A stretch of DNA of 38,187 bases from a virus, in IMG/VR virus record IMGVR_UViG_3300035182_000643, positions 1 through 38,187 of that record; one strand, 5' to 3'. Below the pieces are notes generated by a model. The model was given only the letters and a program-made list of their open reading frames with translations. It did no database searches and was not told the DNA's origin. The translations under genes were made by a program, and so were the position numbers. Of this stretch, positions 22,782 through 31,336 are shown in pieces. The number at the start of each line of letters is the position of its first letter. The first letter of the stretch is position 1.

Positions 22782-23158
22782 GGTTATCCTTACCCATCTA
22801 CTATACTTATGGAAAGAAAACTGTTCTATACTCTTCTAATTGGAGTAGGAACGCAAATTTTCATATTCTAAATAAATCTAAAGTATATTATGAAACATTA
22901 GTTTCAGACAAGTTAATAGAACTTGAACCAATACAGGGTAAGTTTAGAGTTAGATATACATATTGGTATAAGAACAAAGCAAGCGATGGTTCTAATGTAG
23001 TAAGCCAGATAGAGAAGGCATTTCTTGATGCTATACAAAAGATAGGTTTAGTAGAGAATGATAATGTAATGTTTCATTATGGTTCTTGTTGGAGAGTAGG
23101 TGGGATTGATAAAGAAAATCCTAGAATAGATATAGAATTAATAGGAGAAGAAGAATGA
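22775..23158 (+). CDS. rusA: RusA-type Holliday junction resolvase
   Basis: 127 residues. Catalytic layout D71-x2-N74 ... K81 ... D85 ... D96 (DGSNVVSQIEKAFLDA then VENDN), the conserved acidic and Lys residues of RusA. It would cut four-way junctions during recombination or before packaging. Overlaps the SSB-like gene by 7 bp. Confidence 0.75.
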   Translation: MVRLSLPIYYTYGKKTVLYSSNWSRNANFHILNKSKVYYETLVSDKLIELEPIQGKFRVRYTYWYKNKASDGSNVVSQIEKAFLDAIQKIGLVENDNVMFHYGSCWRVGGIDKENPRIDIELIGEEE

Positions 23159-23385
23159 AAAATTTTTATTTGGTATATAACGTTGAAGAGAATCAAGTAT
23201 ATGGTTCATTTGATACAACAGACGAAGCTATAAAAAGTGCTAAAAAGCTAGCAGAAAACAATGCAGGAAAAAAAGAGTTCTATGTGTGTAGTGGACTTTA
23301 TGGTTACAGCTCCAGAATTATTATTACTGAACCAGAGTTTATTTGTTTAGAATCGAGCCAAGAGATTTTAAATGATGATAAATAA
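23155..23385 (+). CDS. Small hypothetical protein
   Basis: 76 residues, alpha/beta, no motifs; ends with an acidic tail. Overlaps rusA by 4 bp and the following mini-gene by 14 bp. No family recognised. Confidence 0.5.
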   Translation: MKNFYLVYNVEENQVYGSFDTTDEAIKSAKKLAENNAGKKEFYVCSGLYGYSSRIIITEPEFICLESSQEILNDDK

Positions 23386-23458
23386 AGAAGACAAGATATT
23401 CCTTGCAATATTATTTGTTACTTTGATATTCACGTATTTTATATTTTCAATTAAATGA
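23372..23458 (+). CDS. 28-residue membrane peptide
   Basis: Two adjacent ATG codons at 23372 and 23375, then a hydrophobic stretch (IFLAILFVTLIFTYFIFS) that fits one membrane helix. The ribosome site is weak (AAGAGA). It lies directly before the membrane-anchored transglycosylase-like gene, so the two may work at the membrane together. Confidence 0.4.
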   Translation: MMINKEDKIFLAILFVTLIFTYFIFSIK

Positions 23459-23464
23459 GAATAA

Positions 23465-23911
23465 ATGAAGCCAATCTACAAAATTATATTAGTTTCTTTA
23501 ATCATAGTTAGTTACTATCAAAATAAATCCATAAACGAATTGAAAGAAAGTGCGAATAAAATAGAAAACATAAATATAATCCTTCCTAAATCTTCGTTTG
23601 GAGAACTAGAACAAATACAGAAGAACCATAGGGCAATGGTTATAGCGATTGCAATGACAGAATCCAATTCTAGTTACTCTGTAAAGCATCCTGCAAGCGA
23701 TACGGTTGGCATCGGTGGGATTAAGCCTTCCGTTTGGGATTTACAGTGTAATATAAACAGCTTACGAGCTATTGATGAAGTAATTACACACCTAGAGAAA
23801 CAAGACAAATCCCCTTATGAAATAATCAAGGCTTATAAAGGTGCTAAAATTAATTTGAAGAGTACTGAACAGTGTTGGGACTTTTACCAAAGATTAAGAG
23901 GTGTACTATGA
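23465..23911 (+). CDS. Membrane-anchored SLT-like protein in the early region
   Basis: 148 residues. N-terminal hydrophobic segment (about 4-18), then a lysozyme-like SLT region: MTESNSSYS with Glu66 as likely catalytic acid, GIGGIKPSVW, and a helix ending IIKAYKGA. This looks like a short GH23 domain anchored in the inner membrane facing the periplasm. It is distinct from the endolysin at 3360-3935 and sits among recombination genes. It could modify the cell wall, block superinfection or be a defence-related enzyme; not settled. Confidence 0.55.
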   Translation: MKPIYKIILVSLIIVSYYQNKSINELKESANKIENINIILPKSSFGELEQIQKNHRAMVIAIAMTESNSSYSVKHPASDTVGIGGIKPSVWDLQCNINSLRAIDEVITHLEKQDKSPYEIIKAYKGAKINLKSTEQCWDFYQRLRGVL

Positions 23912-24207
23912 CACGAGAAGAAGCTATTAATGAAGCCTTATTTGCAGCGAGGCTTGTGCACCATAAATCGGAGAAGAAGCTAAGCAATTTGATTAATAAG
24001 ATATACGATCAACAAGAAGAAGCTAAATTTATTGCTCAGATGAAAAGAGTAAGTAGCTTATTAGTGCCTCAGAAAACATTAGAAGAGGCTAACAACTTAA
24101 TAGACGCTGTATTTATGATTATTGCAGAAGCTATTGAAAATAGTGAAGACAGAAAATTACAAAACAAAGGAAGACAAATAAAATGGGATACTTACTCATC
24201 TGTATGA
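23908..24207 (+). CDS. Helical hypothetical protein
   Basis: 99 residues from the ATG at 23908 (ATGA overlap with the previous stop; AAGAGG before it). Entirely helical, mildly basic. The start eleven codons upstream of this in the longer frame has no ribosome site. No family recognised. Confidence 0.55.
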   Translation: MTREEAINEALFAARLVHHKSEKKLSNLINKIYDQQEEAKFIAQMKRVSSLLVPQKTLEEANNLIDAVFMIIAEAIENSEDRKLQNKGRQIKWDTYSSV

Positions 24208-24344
24208 TATATACTCTTGAAGTACCACAACCAACAGTTTTTAATCAAGTGCTTGCAAATAAGGCAGATGTAGAAAAAACAATAGTTGCTCTTAAGAGTA
24301 TGGAAGAGAACACGGATTGTGTTACTTTAAAAATAAAAATATAA
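24204..24344 (+). CDS. 46-residue hypothetical protein
   Basis: Overlaps the upstream stop (ATGA) and its stop shares a base with the next ATG (TAATG), so it is translationally coupled at both ends. Short beta then helix (VEKTIVALKSMEE). No own ribosome site, no family recognised. Confidence 0.55.
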   Translation: MIYTLEVPQPTVFNQVLANKADVEKTIVALKSMEENTDCVTLKIKI

Positions 24345-24598
24345 TGGAAGTTACAAATAAAGAATTAGTATCTGCTGGTAATTTAAAGCCTAATTTTAGT
24401 GCTACAACAATAATGTATCCAATTAGATACAAGTCATTTAATAAAACACTGGTTGCTATATATTTAACTAGCAAGTTAAGAGAAGCAATAGAAGCTAAGA
24501 TTGCAAAGAATATGGACCCATATAATAAGCACAAAATGATGAAGTCATTAGCTCCCATACTAGAAGCAATAGATAAAATAGAGAAAGGTAGAGAATGA
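24344..24598 (+). CDS. Hypothetical protein
   Basis: 84 residues from the ATG at 24344, where TAATG couples it to the previous gene; the frame extends nine codons further but without a ribosome site. The middle (SFNKTLVAIYLTSKLREAIEAKI) is amphipathic. No family recognised. Confidence 0.5.
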   Translation: MEVTNKELVSAGNLKPNFSATTIMYPIRYKSFNKTLVAIYLTSKLREAIEAKIAKNMDPYNKHKMMKSLAPILEAIDKIEKGRE

Positions 24599-24882
24599 AA
24601 AAAGAATGGTTACTCACTGAAGATTTAGAAAGATTAGGATATCCCTTTCATACTGCAAATAATTTGTCTAACAAGGCTCGAAGGTATGGTATTGCAGAAA
24701 AAACATTTACTTCATATAGTAGGAATAGAACTCATATATGTCCTCGCAGAGCAATTAGTATATATGATTTAATAAGTTATTATACTAGACAGATAGAGAA
24801 GTATAAAGGAGTAAATAATATGGTTCAATTTATCCCTAAGTGGATGAAGTATAAAAATATTTTAGAGAAGGAAATAAGATGA
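24595..24882 (+). CDS. Basic helix-turn-helix-like protein
   Basis: 95 residues, basic. Residues about 5-35 (LLTEDLERLGYPFHTANNLS) could form a helix-turn-helix. Several Arg/His/Tyr in the middle (SRNRTHICPRRAI). ATGA overlap with the previous gene. A DNA- or RNA-binding role is possible but unproven. Confidence 0.45.
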   Translation: MKKEWLLTEDLERLGYPFHTANNLSNKARRYGIAEKTFTSYSRNRTHICPRRAISIYDLISYYTRQIEKYKGVNNMVQFIPKWMKYKNILEKEIR

Positions 24883-24950
24883 AAGTAAAGTTAGTAAATG
24901 TTCCAGTGCTTGACTATGTGGATATGGCTATTGGAGAATTTATGGTATAA
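24879..24950 (+). pseudogene. Truncated thyX 5' end interrupted by the HNH gene
   Basis: Good ribosome site (AGAAGGAAA) and 23 codons: M-V-L start, then VPVLDYVDMAIGE. This resembles the N-terminus of Helicobacter-type ThyX (two strands then PLDxxxxAI) and of the thyX at 25554 (MNVTLIEIG...AIDHSIG), though distantly. The frame stops where the HNH promoter begins. It is most simply the remnant of an interrupted or displaced thyX start; a small independent gene is possible. Confidence 0.45.
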
Positions 24951-24951
24951 T
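24943..24951 (+). promoter_or_regulatory. Extended -10 promoter of the HNH gene (TGGTATAAT)
   Basis: TGGTATAAT without a clear -35, 31 bases before the HNH ATG. Same ATGGTATAAT box as the promoters at 11733-11742 and (minus) 35641-35650. Confidence 0.5.
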
Positions 24952-24982
24952 TACTATAAAGGTTAGAATAAAGGTAATACAA

Positions 24983-25573
24983 ATGGATACATTTAAAATT
25001 ATAAGTGGGTTTAGTAGATATGCAATATCAGAAAGTGGAGATATTAAACGTCTTGAATATACATCAATGCAGTATCAACCATCTGCTGGTAATATGGTTG
25101 AATATACTATGCCAGAGAAGATGATAGTTCCGTGTGGTAAACAAAGATATAATAGAGTATCACTTACATCAGATGATGGAAAAAGAAAAACATTACTTGT
25201 GCATAGGTTAGTAGCTTTAACTTTTATTGGAGTAGATGAAGATAATAGTAAAATATTTGTTAATCATATTGACTCAAATACATACAATAATCATATATCA
25301 AACCTAGAATGGGTAACTCAATCAGGTAATGTTATACACGCTATTAATGCTGGTAGAAAAGTACCAACACAAAAACAAAGAGAATGTGGAGCTACTACTA
25401 TAAAACAAAATAGTAAAGTTAGAATAAAATTCAAAGATAAAAGTGTTGTTGATAATATCAAGTTAAGAATAGCTGATGGCGAGAAGATGGTTGATTTATC
25501 AAGAGAATATAATGTATCTATTGATACTATTTATAGAGTTAAAAAGGGAACAAATGAATGTTACGCTAATTGA
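24983..25573 (+). CDS. NUMOD4/HNH homing endonuclease
   Basis: 196 residues. N-terminal NUMOD4 (FKIISGFSRYAISESGDIKR), central HNH with LLVHRLVALTFIG (His74), NHIDSNTYNN (His95, Asp97) and NLEWVT (107-112), and a C-terminal HTH-like region (VDLSREYNVSIDTIYRVK). This is a free-standing homing endonuclease that cuts DNA lacking it. Its end overlaps the start of thyX by 20 bp and a thyX-like remnant precedes it, so it inserted at the thyX 5' end. Has its own promoter. Confidence 0.85.
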   Translation: MDTFKIISGFSRYAISESGDIKRLEYTSMQYQPSAGNMVEYTMPEKMIVPCGKQRYNRVSLTSDDGKRKTLLVHRLVALTFIGVDEDNSKIFVNHIDSNTYNNHISNLEWVTQSGNVIHAINAGRKVPTQKQRECGATTIKQNSKVRIKFKDKSVVDNIKLRIADGEKMVDLSREYNVSIDTIYRVKKGTNECYAN

Positions 25574-26123
25574 AATTGGTGGTGGACTCAAGGCGATAGA
25601 CCACAGTATTGGACTTTGCTACGCAAAATACGATTATACAGACCCTGAAAAGAGAGATAATCGTATTACCAAAGTAGCTTTAAAACATAAGCACTCTAGT
25701 GTACTAGAGTTTGCTACATTCACTTTTGACATATCAGCTAGCACCAAAGTATTACTTGAAATGACTCGGCATCGTATGGCTAGCTATGCTTGTCAATCAA
25801 GTAGGTACACATTAAATAAGACTGATATAGTATTTGAAAGCACAGGCGATGATACAGTAGATGCACTGCTTTCGTCTTGGAAGTTAGTCTTAGAAAATAT
25901 GATTTCAAAAGGTAAGTCAAACGAAGTGACTTCACTTATGCTTCCACAAGCGTTTCAATACAACTGGACAGTAATGTTTAATGCAAGAAGTCTAAAGAAC
26001 TTCTTAGAACTTAGAAGAAGTAAATCTGCGCATTATCACATCCAAGCGGTTGCAGAAGAAATGTATAAAGTAATACCTGATGAACTCAAATATTTATTTC
26101 AAGAAGGAAAAGAAAATGATTAA
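25554..26123 (+). CDS. thyX: FAD-dependent thymidylate synthase ThyX
   Basis: 189 residues from the ATG at 25554 with AAGGGAAC upstream, so translation does not need the longer frame that begins at 25476. The ThyX signature RHRxxSxxxxSxR is complete as RHRMASYACQSSR (72-84). KHKHSS and FNARSLKNFLELRRS also fit. It makes dTMP from dUMP with folate and FAD. It most resembles the short Helicobacter-type ThyX, which supports a Campylobacterota host. Confidence 0.9.
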   Translation: MNVTLIEIGGGLKAIDHSIGLCYAKYDYTDPEKRDNRITKVALKHKHSSVLEFATFTFDISASTKVLLEMTRHRMASYACQSSRYTLNKTDIVFESTGDDTVDALLSSWKLVLENMISKGKSNEVTSLMLPQAFQYNWTVMFNARSLKNFLELRRSKSAHYHIQAVAEEMYKVIPDELKYLFQEGKEND

Positions 26124-26568
26124 GCATATTGAAAATATAGCTAAATTTAATAAGGATCGTGGACTATTAGATAAGGGATTAAATATTGACTTAGAGAATA
26201 GTTTTCTATTGTCTGAGGAGTTAGAAACATTAGATGTATATGCTATTGGTTCAGAACTAGGATTAAATAATAAGTCACACGATGAACTAGCAAAACAGAT
26301 AGTAACTCAATATACAAAACAATTTAAAAACAGAGAGGAAGAGTTAGTTGAATACGTAGATAAGGTAATTGACCACTTCTTCTTCGGGGTAGGAGCTATG
26401 CTAAAAATAGGTCTAACACCAACACAGATAGAGTATCTTTTTGAGTACGTTGAAAGTGCAAATAATAATAAACCAAAGAAAAGTATAGATGGAAAAGTTA
26501 TAAAAGATGATAGCTTTATTGATCCAAAATCTGAAATAAATCGAGTAGTAAGGACTTTAAAAAAATGA
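26116..26568 (+). CDS. MazG/PRA-PH-like nucleotide pyrophosphohydrolase
   Basis: 150 residues from the ATG at 26116 (AAGAAGGAAA upstream; overlap of 8 bp with thyX). Helical core with SEELETL, NREEELVEYVDKVIDHFFFG (acidic metal-binding helices) and C-terminal ANNNKPKKS then DDSFIDPKSEINRV, typical of the MazG-like phage family. It would hydrolyse noncanonical NTPs or ppGpp-type nucleotides. Pairs with ThyX in nucleotide metabolism. Confidence 0.65.
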   Translation: MIKHIENIAKFNKDRGLLDKGLNIDLENSFLLSEELETLDVYAIGSELGLNNKSHDELAKQIVTQYTKQFKNREEELVEYVDKVIDHFFFGVGAMLKIGLTPTQIEYLFEYVESANNNKPKKSIDGKVIKDDSFIDPKSEINRVVRTLKK

Positions 26569-26783
26569 TAGTAGATTTAGATAAAGTAAAAGATAAAATT
26601 AGTAGTATGGGAAGAGATGAACTTTTAGAGTACGGTATAACCATATCTACTAGTGAATTGAATAGGGAGTCAAAAATAGCTATCTATCAAGAAATAGATA
26701 GTAGAATAGATTATTTAGATAGTATTGGAGATGCAATGGTAATTGATAGTGAAATTGAAAGTTTTTCGGACTTTGAATTATGA
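26565..26783 (+). CDS. Small acidic hypothetical protein
   Basis: 72 residues, rich in Asp, Glu, Ile and Ser, mostly helical. ATGA overlap with the MazG-like gene and with the next gene. No family recognised. Confidence 0.5.
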   Translation: MIVDLDKVKDKISSMGRDELLEYGITISTSELNRESKIAIYQEIDSRIDYLDSIGDAMVIDSEIESFSDFEL

Positions 26784-26977
26784 CAGCAACTAATTATAAA
26801 CTAGAAAAAAATCGTGAGAGATTTCTTGTTAAAGAAGATGGCGTAGTAGTTAGCAACGGATTTTTGAATGAAATGGACGCATTGCACAGCATTTGGGTAA
26901 TGAACAAAGAAATACCTACTCATTTCTATATAGAGCGTGATATGGATGTGTACTTAATTGATAAGGAAGAAGAATGA
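26780..26977 (+). CDS. Small hypothetical protein
   Basis: 65 residues, alpha/beta (ERFLVKEDGVVVSNGFLNE), acidic C-terminus. 4-bp overlaps on both sides, so part of a coupled series. Function unknown. Confidence 0.5.
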   Translation: MTATNYKLEKNRERFLVKEDGVVVSNGFLNEMDALHSIWVMNKEIPTHFYIERDMDVYLIDKEEE

Positions 26978-27180
26978 AAAATAATATTGAGCCAAGTCAT
27001 TACACTAGTATGAGTATTCCACCTAATGTTTATATAACAGAAAACAACTTATGTTGGGAAGTAGCTAATGTTATAAAATATGTATCTAGGTTTGAGAATA
27101 AAAATGGCTTAGAAGATTTGTTAAAAGCAAAGAAGTATATTGACCTACTAATTGAAAGAAAGTATCCAGATGGAAAATAA
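26974..27180 (+). CDS. DUF3310 protein
   Basis: 68 residues with the DUF3310 layout: SHYTSMSIPPN, CWEVANVIKYVSRF and KNGLEDLLKAKKYIDLLIE. This family is common in phage nucleotide-metabolism clusters and has been annotated as a nucleotide kinase, without biochemical proof that I can cite. Neighbours thyX and MazG-like fit that setting. Confidence 0.75.
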   Translation: MKNNIEPSHYTSMSIPPNVYITENNLCWEVANVIKYVSRFENKNGLEDLLKAKKYIDLLIERKYPDGK

Positions 27181-27610
27181 TATTACAGATACATCAAAAC
27201 TAAGGGCTATAATCGTATCTTCATTCATTATGGAACTATTACGTCATCTTGGAAAAGAAGATGCTCATAAGCTAAGCGTGATTAGATTTAGACAACTAAT
27301 ATCTAGTAAGCTATGCAAAGAACCAAAGGGATATGCAGAAATATCTAATAGGGCTTGGAAAAATGGAACAGTAGATGTTGCAGAAAAGAATTATAAATAT
27401 TCTATATCAACTATAATAGAGTCTGTTTATTATAATGCACTAAATGATATGCATAAATATCTTGGAGTAGATTCTGAACTAATGTTAGGTCGTATGATGA
27501 TGAAGCTCCCTGCATATAAAGATGGGGTAAAACATAGCTATGAACTAGCAGACGCTTTAAATAAAGCAGTAGAAAAAGAAGTGTATAGCTACATCAAAGA
27601 ACAAGGATAA
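27170..27610 (+). CDS. Hypothetical helical protein
   Basis: 146 residues from the ATG at 27170, inside the DUF3310 end. Mostly helical; sequence ISNRAWKNGTVDVAEKNYKYSI in the middle. Ribosome site weak, so coupled to DUF3310. The frame opens earlier at a TTG (27152) which I do not favour. No family recognised. Confidence 0.5.
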   Translation: MENNITDTSKLRAIIVSSFIMELLRHLGKEDAHKLSVIRFRQLISSKLCKEPKGYAEISNRAWKNGTVDVAEKNYKYSISTIIESVYYNALNDMHKYLGVDSELMLGRMMMKLPAYKDGVKHSYELADALNKAVEKEVYSYIKEQG

Positions 27611-27613
27611 AGA

Positions 27614-28384
27614 ATGATTACAAGTGAGTTTATAGATAGAAAGATGAATACTATAATACAAGGAGATTGTATTGAGATTATGAAACAAATACCAGATAAC
27701 TATTTCGATGTAATCATAACAAGCCCTCCATATAACAAAGCAGGGTTTGAGGGGTTTTTAAGAAAAAGACATAGTTCTGACTCGTGGAAACAAAGAAATG
27801 TTGATTATGGAAAGGTTATAGAAAATGACTTTATGGATGAAGAAAAATATAAAGAATGGCAGATAAATTTATTAAATGAAATGCACAGAATAATAAAACA
27901 TAATGGAAGTATTTTTTATAACCATAAAATTAGAATAGCAAATCACGGAGCATCACATCCTATAGAATGGATATTAAAAAGTAAGGCTAATTTCAGACAG
28001 CAGATAACTTGGGATAGGAGTAGTAGCCCAGCGGTAGCACCTATTAGATTTTTACCAAATACAGAACTTATATTTTGGCTAACAAAAGGAAAAGTTCAGC
28101 CTAATTTTACAAGAAATAAACAGATTGATTTTTTAGGAGAAGTTTGGAAGATAAGCGCAAAATCAAATCCAAACCACCCAGCACCATTTCCAATAGAGAT
28201 ACCTCTAAATATATTACCAAATATTAGCGGAGATATAAAAGTATTTGATCCATTTATGGGAAGCGGAACTACGGCATTAGCGTGTCAGGAGCTTGGCTTA
28301 GAATGGTGTGGATGTGAGATACATACAGATTACATAGAAATAGCAAACAATAGATTAAAAGGAGTACAAGGAAGCCTATTCTAA
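27614..28384 (+). CDS. DNA methyltransferase (N4-cytosine or N6-adenine type)
   Basis: 256 residues. Catalytic TSPPYN (36-41) comes before the SAM-binding FDPFMGSGTT (211-220), the order of beta-class amino-methyltransferases; TSPPY is typical of the N4-cytosine type and also of some N6-adenine enzymes. No restriction partner is nearby, so it is a solitary methylase that likely protects phage DNA. Last gene of the plus block; an inverted repeat follows. Confidence 0.8.
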   Translation: MITSEFIDRKMNTIIQGDCIEIMKQIPDNYFDVIITSPPYNKAGFEGFLRKRHSSDSWKQRNVDYGKVIENDFMDEEKYKEWQINLLNEMHRIIKHNGSIFYNHKIRIANHGASHPIEWILKSKANFRQQITWDRSSSPAVAPIRFLPNTELIFWLTKGKVQPNFTRNKQIDFLGEVWKISAKSNPNHPAPFPIEIPLNILPNISGDIKVFDPFMGSGTTALACQELGLEWCGCEIHTDYIEIANNRLKGVQGSLF

Positions 28385-28388
28385 AATA

Positions 28389-28418
28389 AATTAATATCCA
28401 TATTATTGGATATTAATT
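28389..28418. terminator. 12-bp bidirectional terminator between converging blocks
   Basis: AATTAATATCCA (28389-28400) and TGGATATTAATT (28407-28418) are perfect inverted repeats with loop TATTAT, flanked by A/T-rich tracts. It lies at the convergent ends of the methylase gene and the 976-residue virion gene, and the minus-strand stop is inside it. Confidence 0.6.
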
Positions 28419-31333
28419 GTTACATCTTTAGTATTTTCTTCTTTTGGTTCAAAAGAATATTTTTTGCCAAAGCTATCATTTAATACATCTATTCTATCTT
28501 GAAATCTAGTTATCTCTTCATCTTCTAAAGTACCTAAATTATATTCTTCATTTAATTCTTTCTTATTATCAGATACCCATTTATCAAGTGTTTTACTAAT
28601 ATATAGTTTTTGCTTCTCTTCAGATATATGCGCAGATTGTGTACCTAATATAGCTTTAGATATAGACTCGGCTGTACTACGTTGAAGGTCAACTCCATTT
28701 ATAGATTGTAAACCACCACTTTTAGTCAATAGGTCAGTATCATAAATTGCTGAATCTATATCCTTAACAAATACTGGAGTCATAAAGTTATCAGCAATTC
28801 CTTTATGAACATTGCCCATTGCAAATTGTTTCATAGTATCACTTTGATCCCATACATTTTTAATATATGAACCAGATAGATAAGGTAAGTTAGCTTCTGC
28901 TGAACCAGATAAGTCTATACCAGCCATTGCTTTAGGAAGTCCACCAGATAATAGTTCACTCATAAAGTCGTCTTTAGCTTTTTGTGTATCGAATACAGTT
29001 GGTTCATTACCTAATAGTTTTTGCATTTCATTTATTGCTGCAAAGAATGGAATTGATAATGCTCCACCAGTTAATCCCATATATGAGTTCATAAGTATAA
29101 AAGCCTTGAATCCACCTACTGCATCTTTAAATTCTACATCACTCATAGTTCCAGCATTATTGGCTTTTCTTACTTTTTCCATTGCATATCTTGCTGTATC
29201 CATTGCATATTTAGGGTATAAACCAAGAAGTTGATGTGATACATAGGTTTGAAATGGGAATACAGTTCTAATACCTACTGCTAATCCACCACTACCTCTT
29301 TCCATACCGCTTCTATTCGCTGCACCATACGCACCATTTACTCTTTCTGATATATGTTCTGCTAGAGCCAATGATGTATCGAGGGTAGTAGCTCCTTCTC
29401 CAATATATTGTTTATCTATTGCATCTTTTAAAACACGACCATCAGTTCTTTTTATCATATCAGCAGTAGTTAATATAGATGATATTCTATTTATTCTTTC
29501 AGAGAAAGTCATTGGCATCATACCAATATTATATATCTTACCTAATATTCCACTAGCTTTACCAATATCCTGAAACTCTTTTGTTAGTACATCAAGAGTA
29601 ACCCCATTATTAACAGATGCTTTCAACAAATCCAATGCTTCTTTATCTAGTCCATATGTATTTTTAGAATTATTTATAAAATCAGAGAAACTTTTATATA
29701 CTAATTCTCCATTTTTATCTTTAGTTCTTAATTCTTTAATATACTGAGCCATAATCTTTCCTGCAATATGGTTCGCCTTAGCTACTATCTTATGTGACTC
29801 TACTATTCCAAAACCTTTTTCTGCTGTAACTGCTAACTCATTTGAGAAGTTAAGTAGTTTATTTACTATTGCTACTTTTGCAATTCCAAAGAATTGTCTT
29901 ACACTACTTGCTGCGGCTACCTTATTTGCACTTCTTTCAAACCCAGTAGCTACCCGCATAAACTCTTCTAATTGTTCTTTTCCTTGTCCTTTAGTCCAAC
30001 TATCTTTTATTTCACTTATTGCTTCATACGCTCTTGATGCTATTTGTATATTAGAATTTGCTTTTGCAGATTGATGGCTATAATTAAGTAGTCCTTCTCT
30101 CATAGCATTCACATCTTCTTTCATACCTCCTATATAGTCTTGTCTTTGAATCGTATGTCTTGATGCAAATGAAGCAGTATCAGCTTCCTTTTTAAAATTA
30201 GCTATCATTGGGTCAAAAGTTATGTTAGCCTTATTAATCATTTTTTTTATTTTATCTTGCTTCTCTGCATCAGTTAAAGATTTACTCCAATTTATTCTAT
30301 CTGTACTAGAAGATATTACTTGTTTTTTATAGTCTGCAATATCATCTGCTGTATTATACAAACCTCTTCTGTCTGTTGGTCTTTGTTCAACCTTTTCAAT
30401 TCTCAAACTATCTGCATTTACGGTTCTACTATTTTCTTTTTTTATAAGTTCGTTAAGTAAAGAGTTCTTTATTGCTAATTTTTCTTTCATTTCAGCTGTT
30501 GCAGTTATACTTTTTTTATTATTTCTTTCAATTATTGTTTGTAGATTGCTTGTTTTATTTGCAACTTGGTCTTTTAGTGCTAATTCTGCTCCTTTTAAAG
30601 CCTCTGCTTTTATAGCACTTCTCTTTGATAATGAATCTATTACATCTATATGAGTTCTATATAGTGCTTTTCCATTCATATCTTGAACCACTACTTTAAG
30701 TCCACCATTACCTCTAAACCTTTCTATCCAACCAACTCTATAACCTTTAGCAATTTGAAGTTGAGCTATTCTTTCATCTCTGCTTAGATTTGTATCTTCA
30801 TTTATTAATCTTTTTAGATTTTTTTTGTTAGTAGCTATTTTTGCTTTTTCCATAAAAGATTTTACTGTTTTAGTATAATCTTCTAATTCTTTTCCTTTTA
30901 GTTTTAACTCAGCACTAGCCATTAACCCATCTTTAAATGTAGAATTAACTACATCTCTATACCCGTGATAAGCATCTATCATATTTTGTGAATAGCCTTG
31001 CTTTCTCATAAGCTCATCACTCATTAGAAATCCAGCTTTATCTGCCTGAATCATATCTTTATTAATTATTGTTGCTTCTTCTTTTGAAGTATCTGCATAT
31101 TTTCTAAAATCTACTTCTCTCTTAGATAATAGTTTGTGGTACAATCCTTGTGCTTCGTTTATGATAGATTGCAATTTTCTTAACTCTGGGAAATGTTCTG
31201 CAAGGTCTTTAGCTTTTACTACTGCAGCTAATGCATTCCTAAGCATATTGTTATTTTTAAGTATATCTTTTCCAGTTTCCTTGAAGTTGTCACGTAGGTT
31301 CTCTTTTAACTTTACATTACAGTCACTAGGCAT
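28403..31333 (-). CDS. Very large internal virion/ejection protein
   Basis: 976 residues, mostly helical and Lys-rich. Residues about 195-225 (GYRVGWIERFRGNGGLKVVV...) resemble the PLxRFG-type region of polyvalent proteins injected by podoviruses. A hydrophobic stretch is seen near the last quarter (GGFKAFILMNSYMGLTGGAL). It lies in the ejection-protein set (28403-35116), next to capsid genes. The role would be to form or pass the DNA channel through the envelope. No enzyme motif found. Confidence 0.6.
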   Translation of the reverse strand: MPSDCNVKLKENLRDNFKETGKDILKNNNMLRNALAAVVKAKDLAEHFPELRKLQSIINEAQGLYHKLLSKREVDFRKYADTSKEEATIINKDMIQADKAGFLMSDELMRKQGYSQNMIDAYHGYRDVVNSTFKDGLMASAELKLKGKELEDYTKTVKSFMEKAKIATNKKNLKRLINEDTNLSRDERIAQLQIAKGYRVGWIERFRGNGGLKVVVQDMNGKALYRTHIDVIDSLSKRSAIKAEALKGAELALKDQVANKTSNLQTIIERNNKKSITATAEMKEKLAIKNSLLNELIKKENSRTVNADSLRIEKVEQRPTDRRGLYNTADDIADYKKQVISSSTDRINWSKSLTDAEKQDKIKKMINKANITFDPMIANFKKEADTASFASRHTIQRQDYIGGMKEDVNAMREGLLNYSHQSAKANSNIQIASRAYEAISEIKDSWTKGQGKEQLEEFMRVATGFERSANKVAAASSVRQFFGIAKVAIVNKLLNFSNELAVTAEKGFGIVESHKIVAKANHIAGKIMAQYIKELRTKDKNGELVYKSFSDFINNSKNTYGLDKEALDLLKASVNNGVTLDVLTKEFQDIGKASGILGKIYNIGMMPMTFSERINRISSILTTADMIKRTDGRVLKDAIDKQYIGEGATTLDTSLALAEHISERVNGAYGAANRSGMERGSGGLAVGIRTVFPFQTYVSHQLLGLYPKYAMDTARYAMEKVRKANNAGTMSDVEFKDAVGGFKAFILMNSYMGLTGGALSIPFFAAINEMQKLLGNEPTVFDTQKAKDDFMSELLSGGLPKAMAGIDLSGSAEANLPYLSGSYIKNVWDQSDTMKQFAMGNVHKGIADNFMTPVFVKDIDSAIYDTDLLTKSGGLQSINGVDLQRSTAESISKAILGTQSAHISEEKQKLYISKTLDKWVSDNKKELNEEYNLGTLEDEEITRFQDRIDVLNDSFGKKYSFEPKEENTKDVTINIQ

Positions 31334-31336
31334 ATA

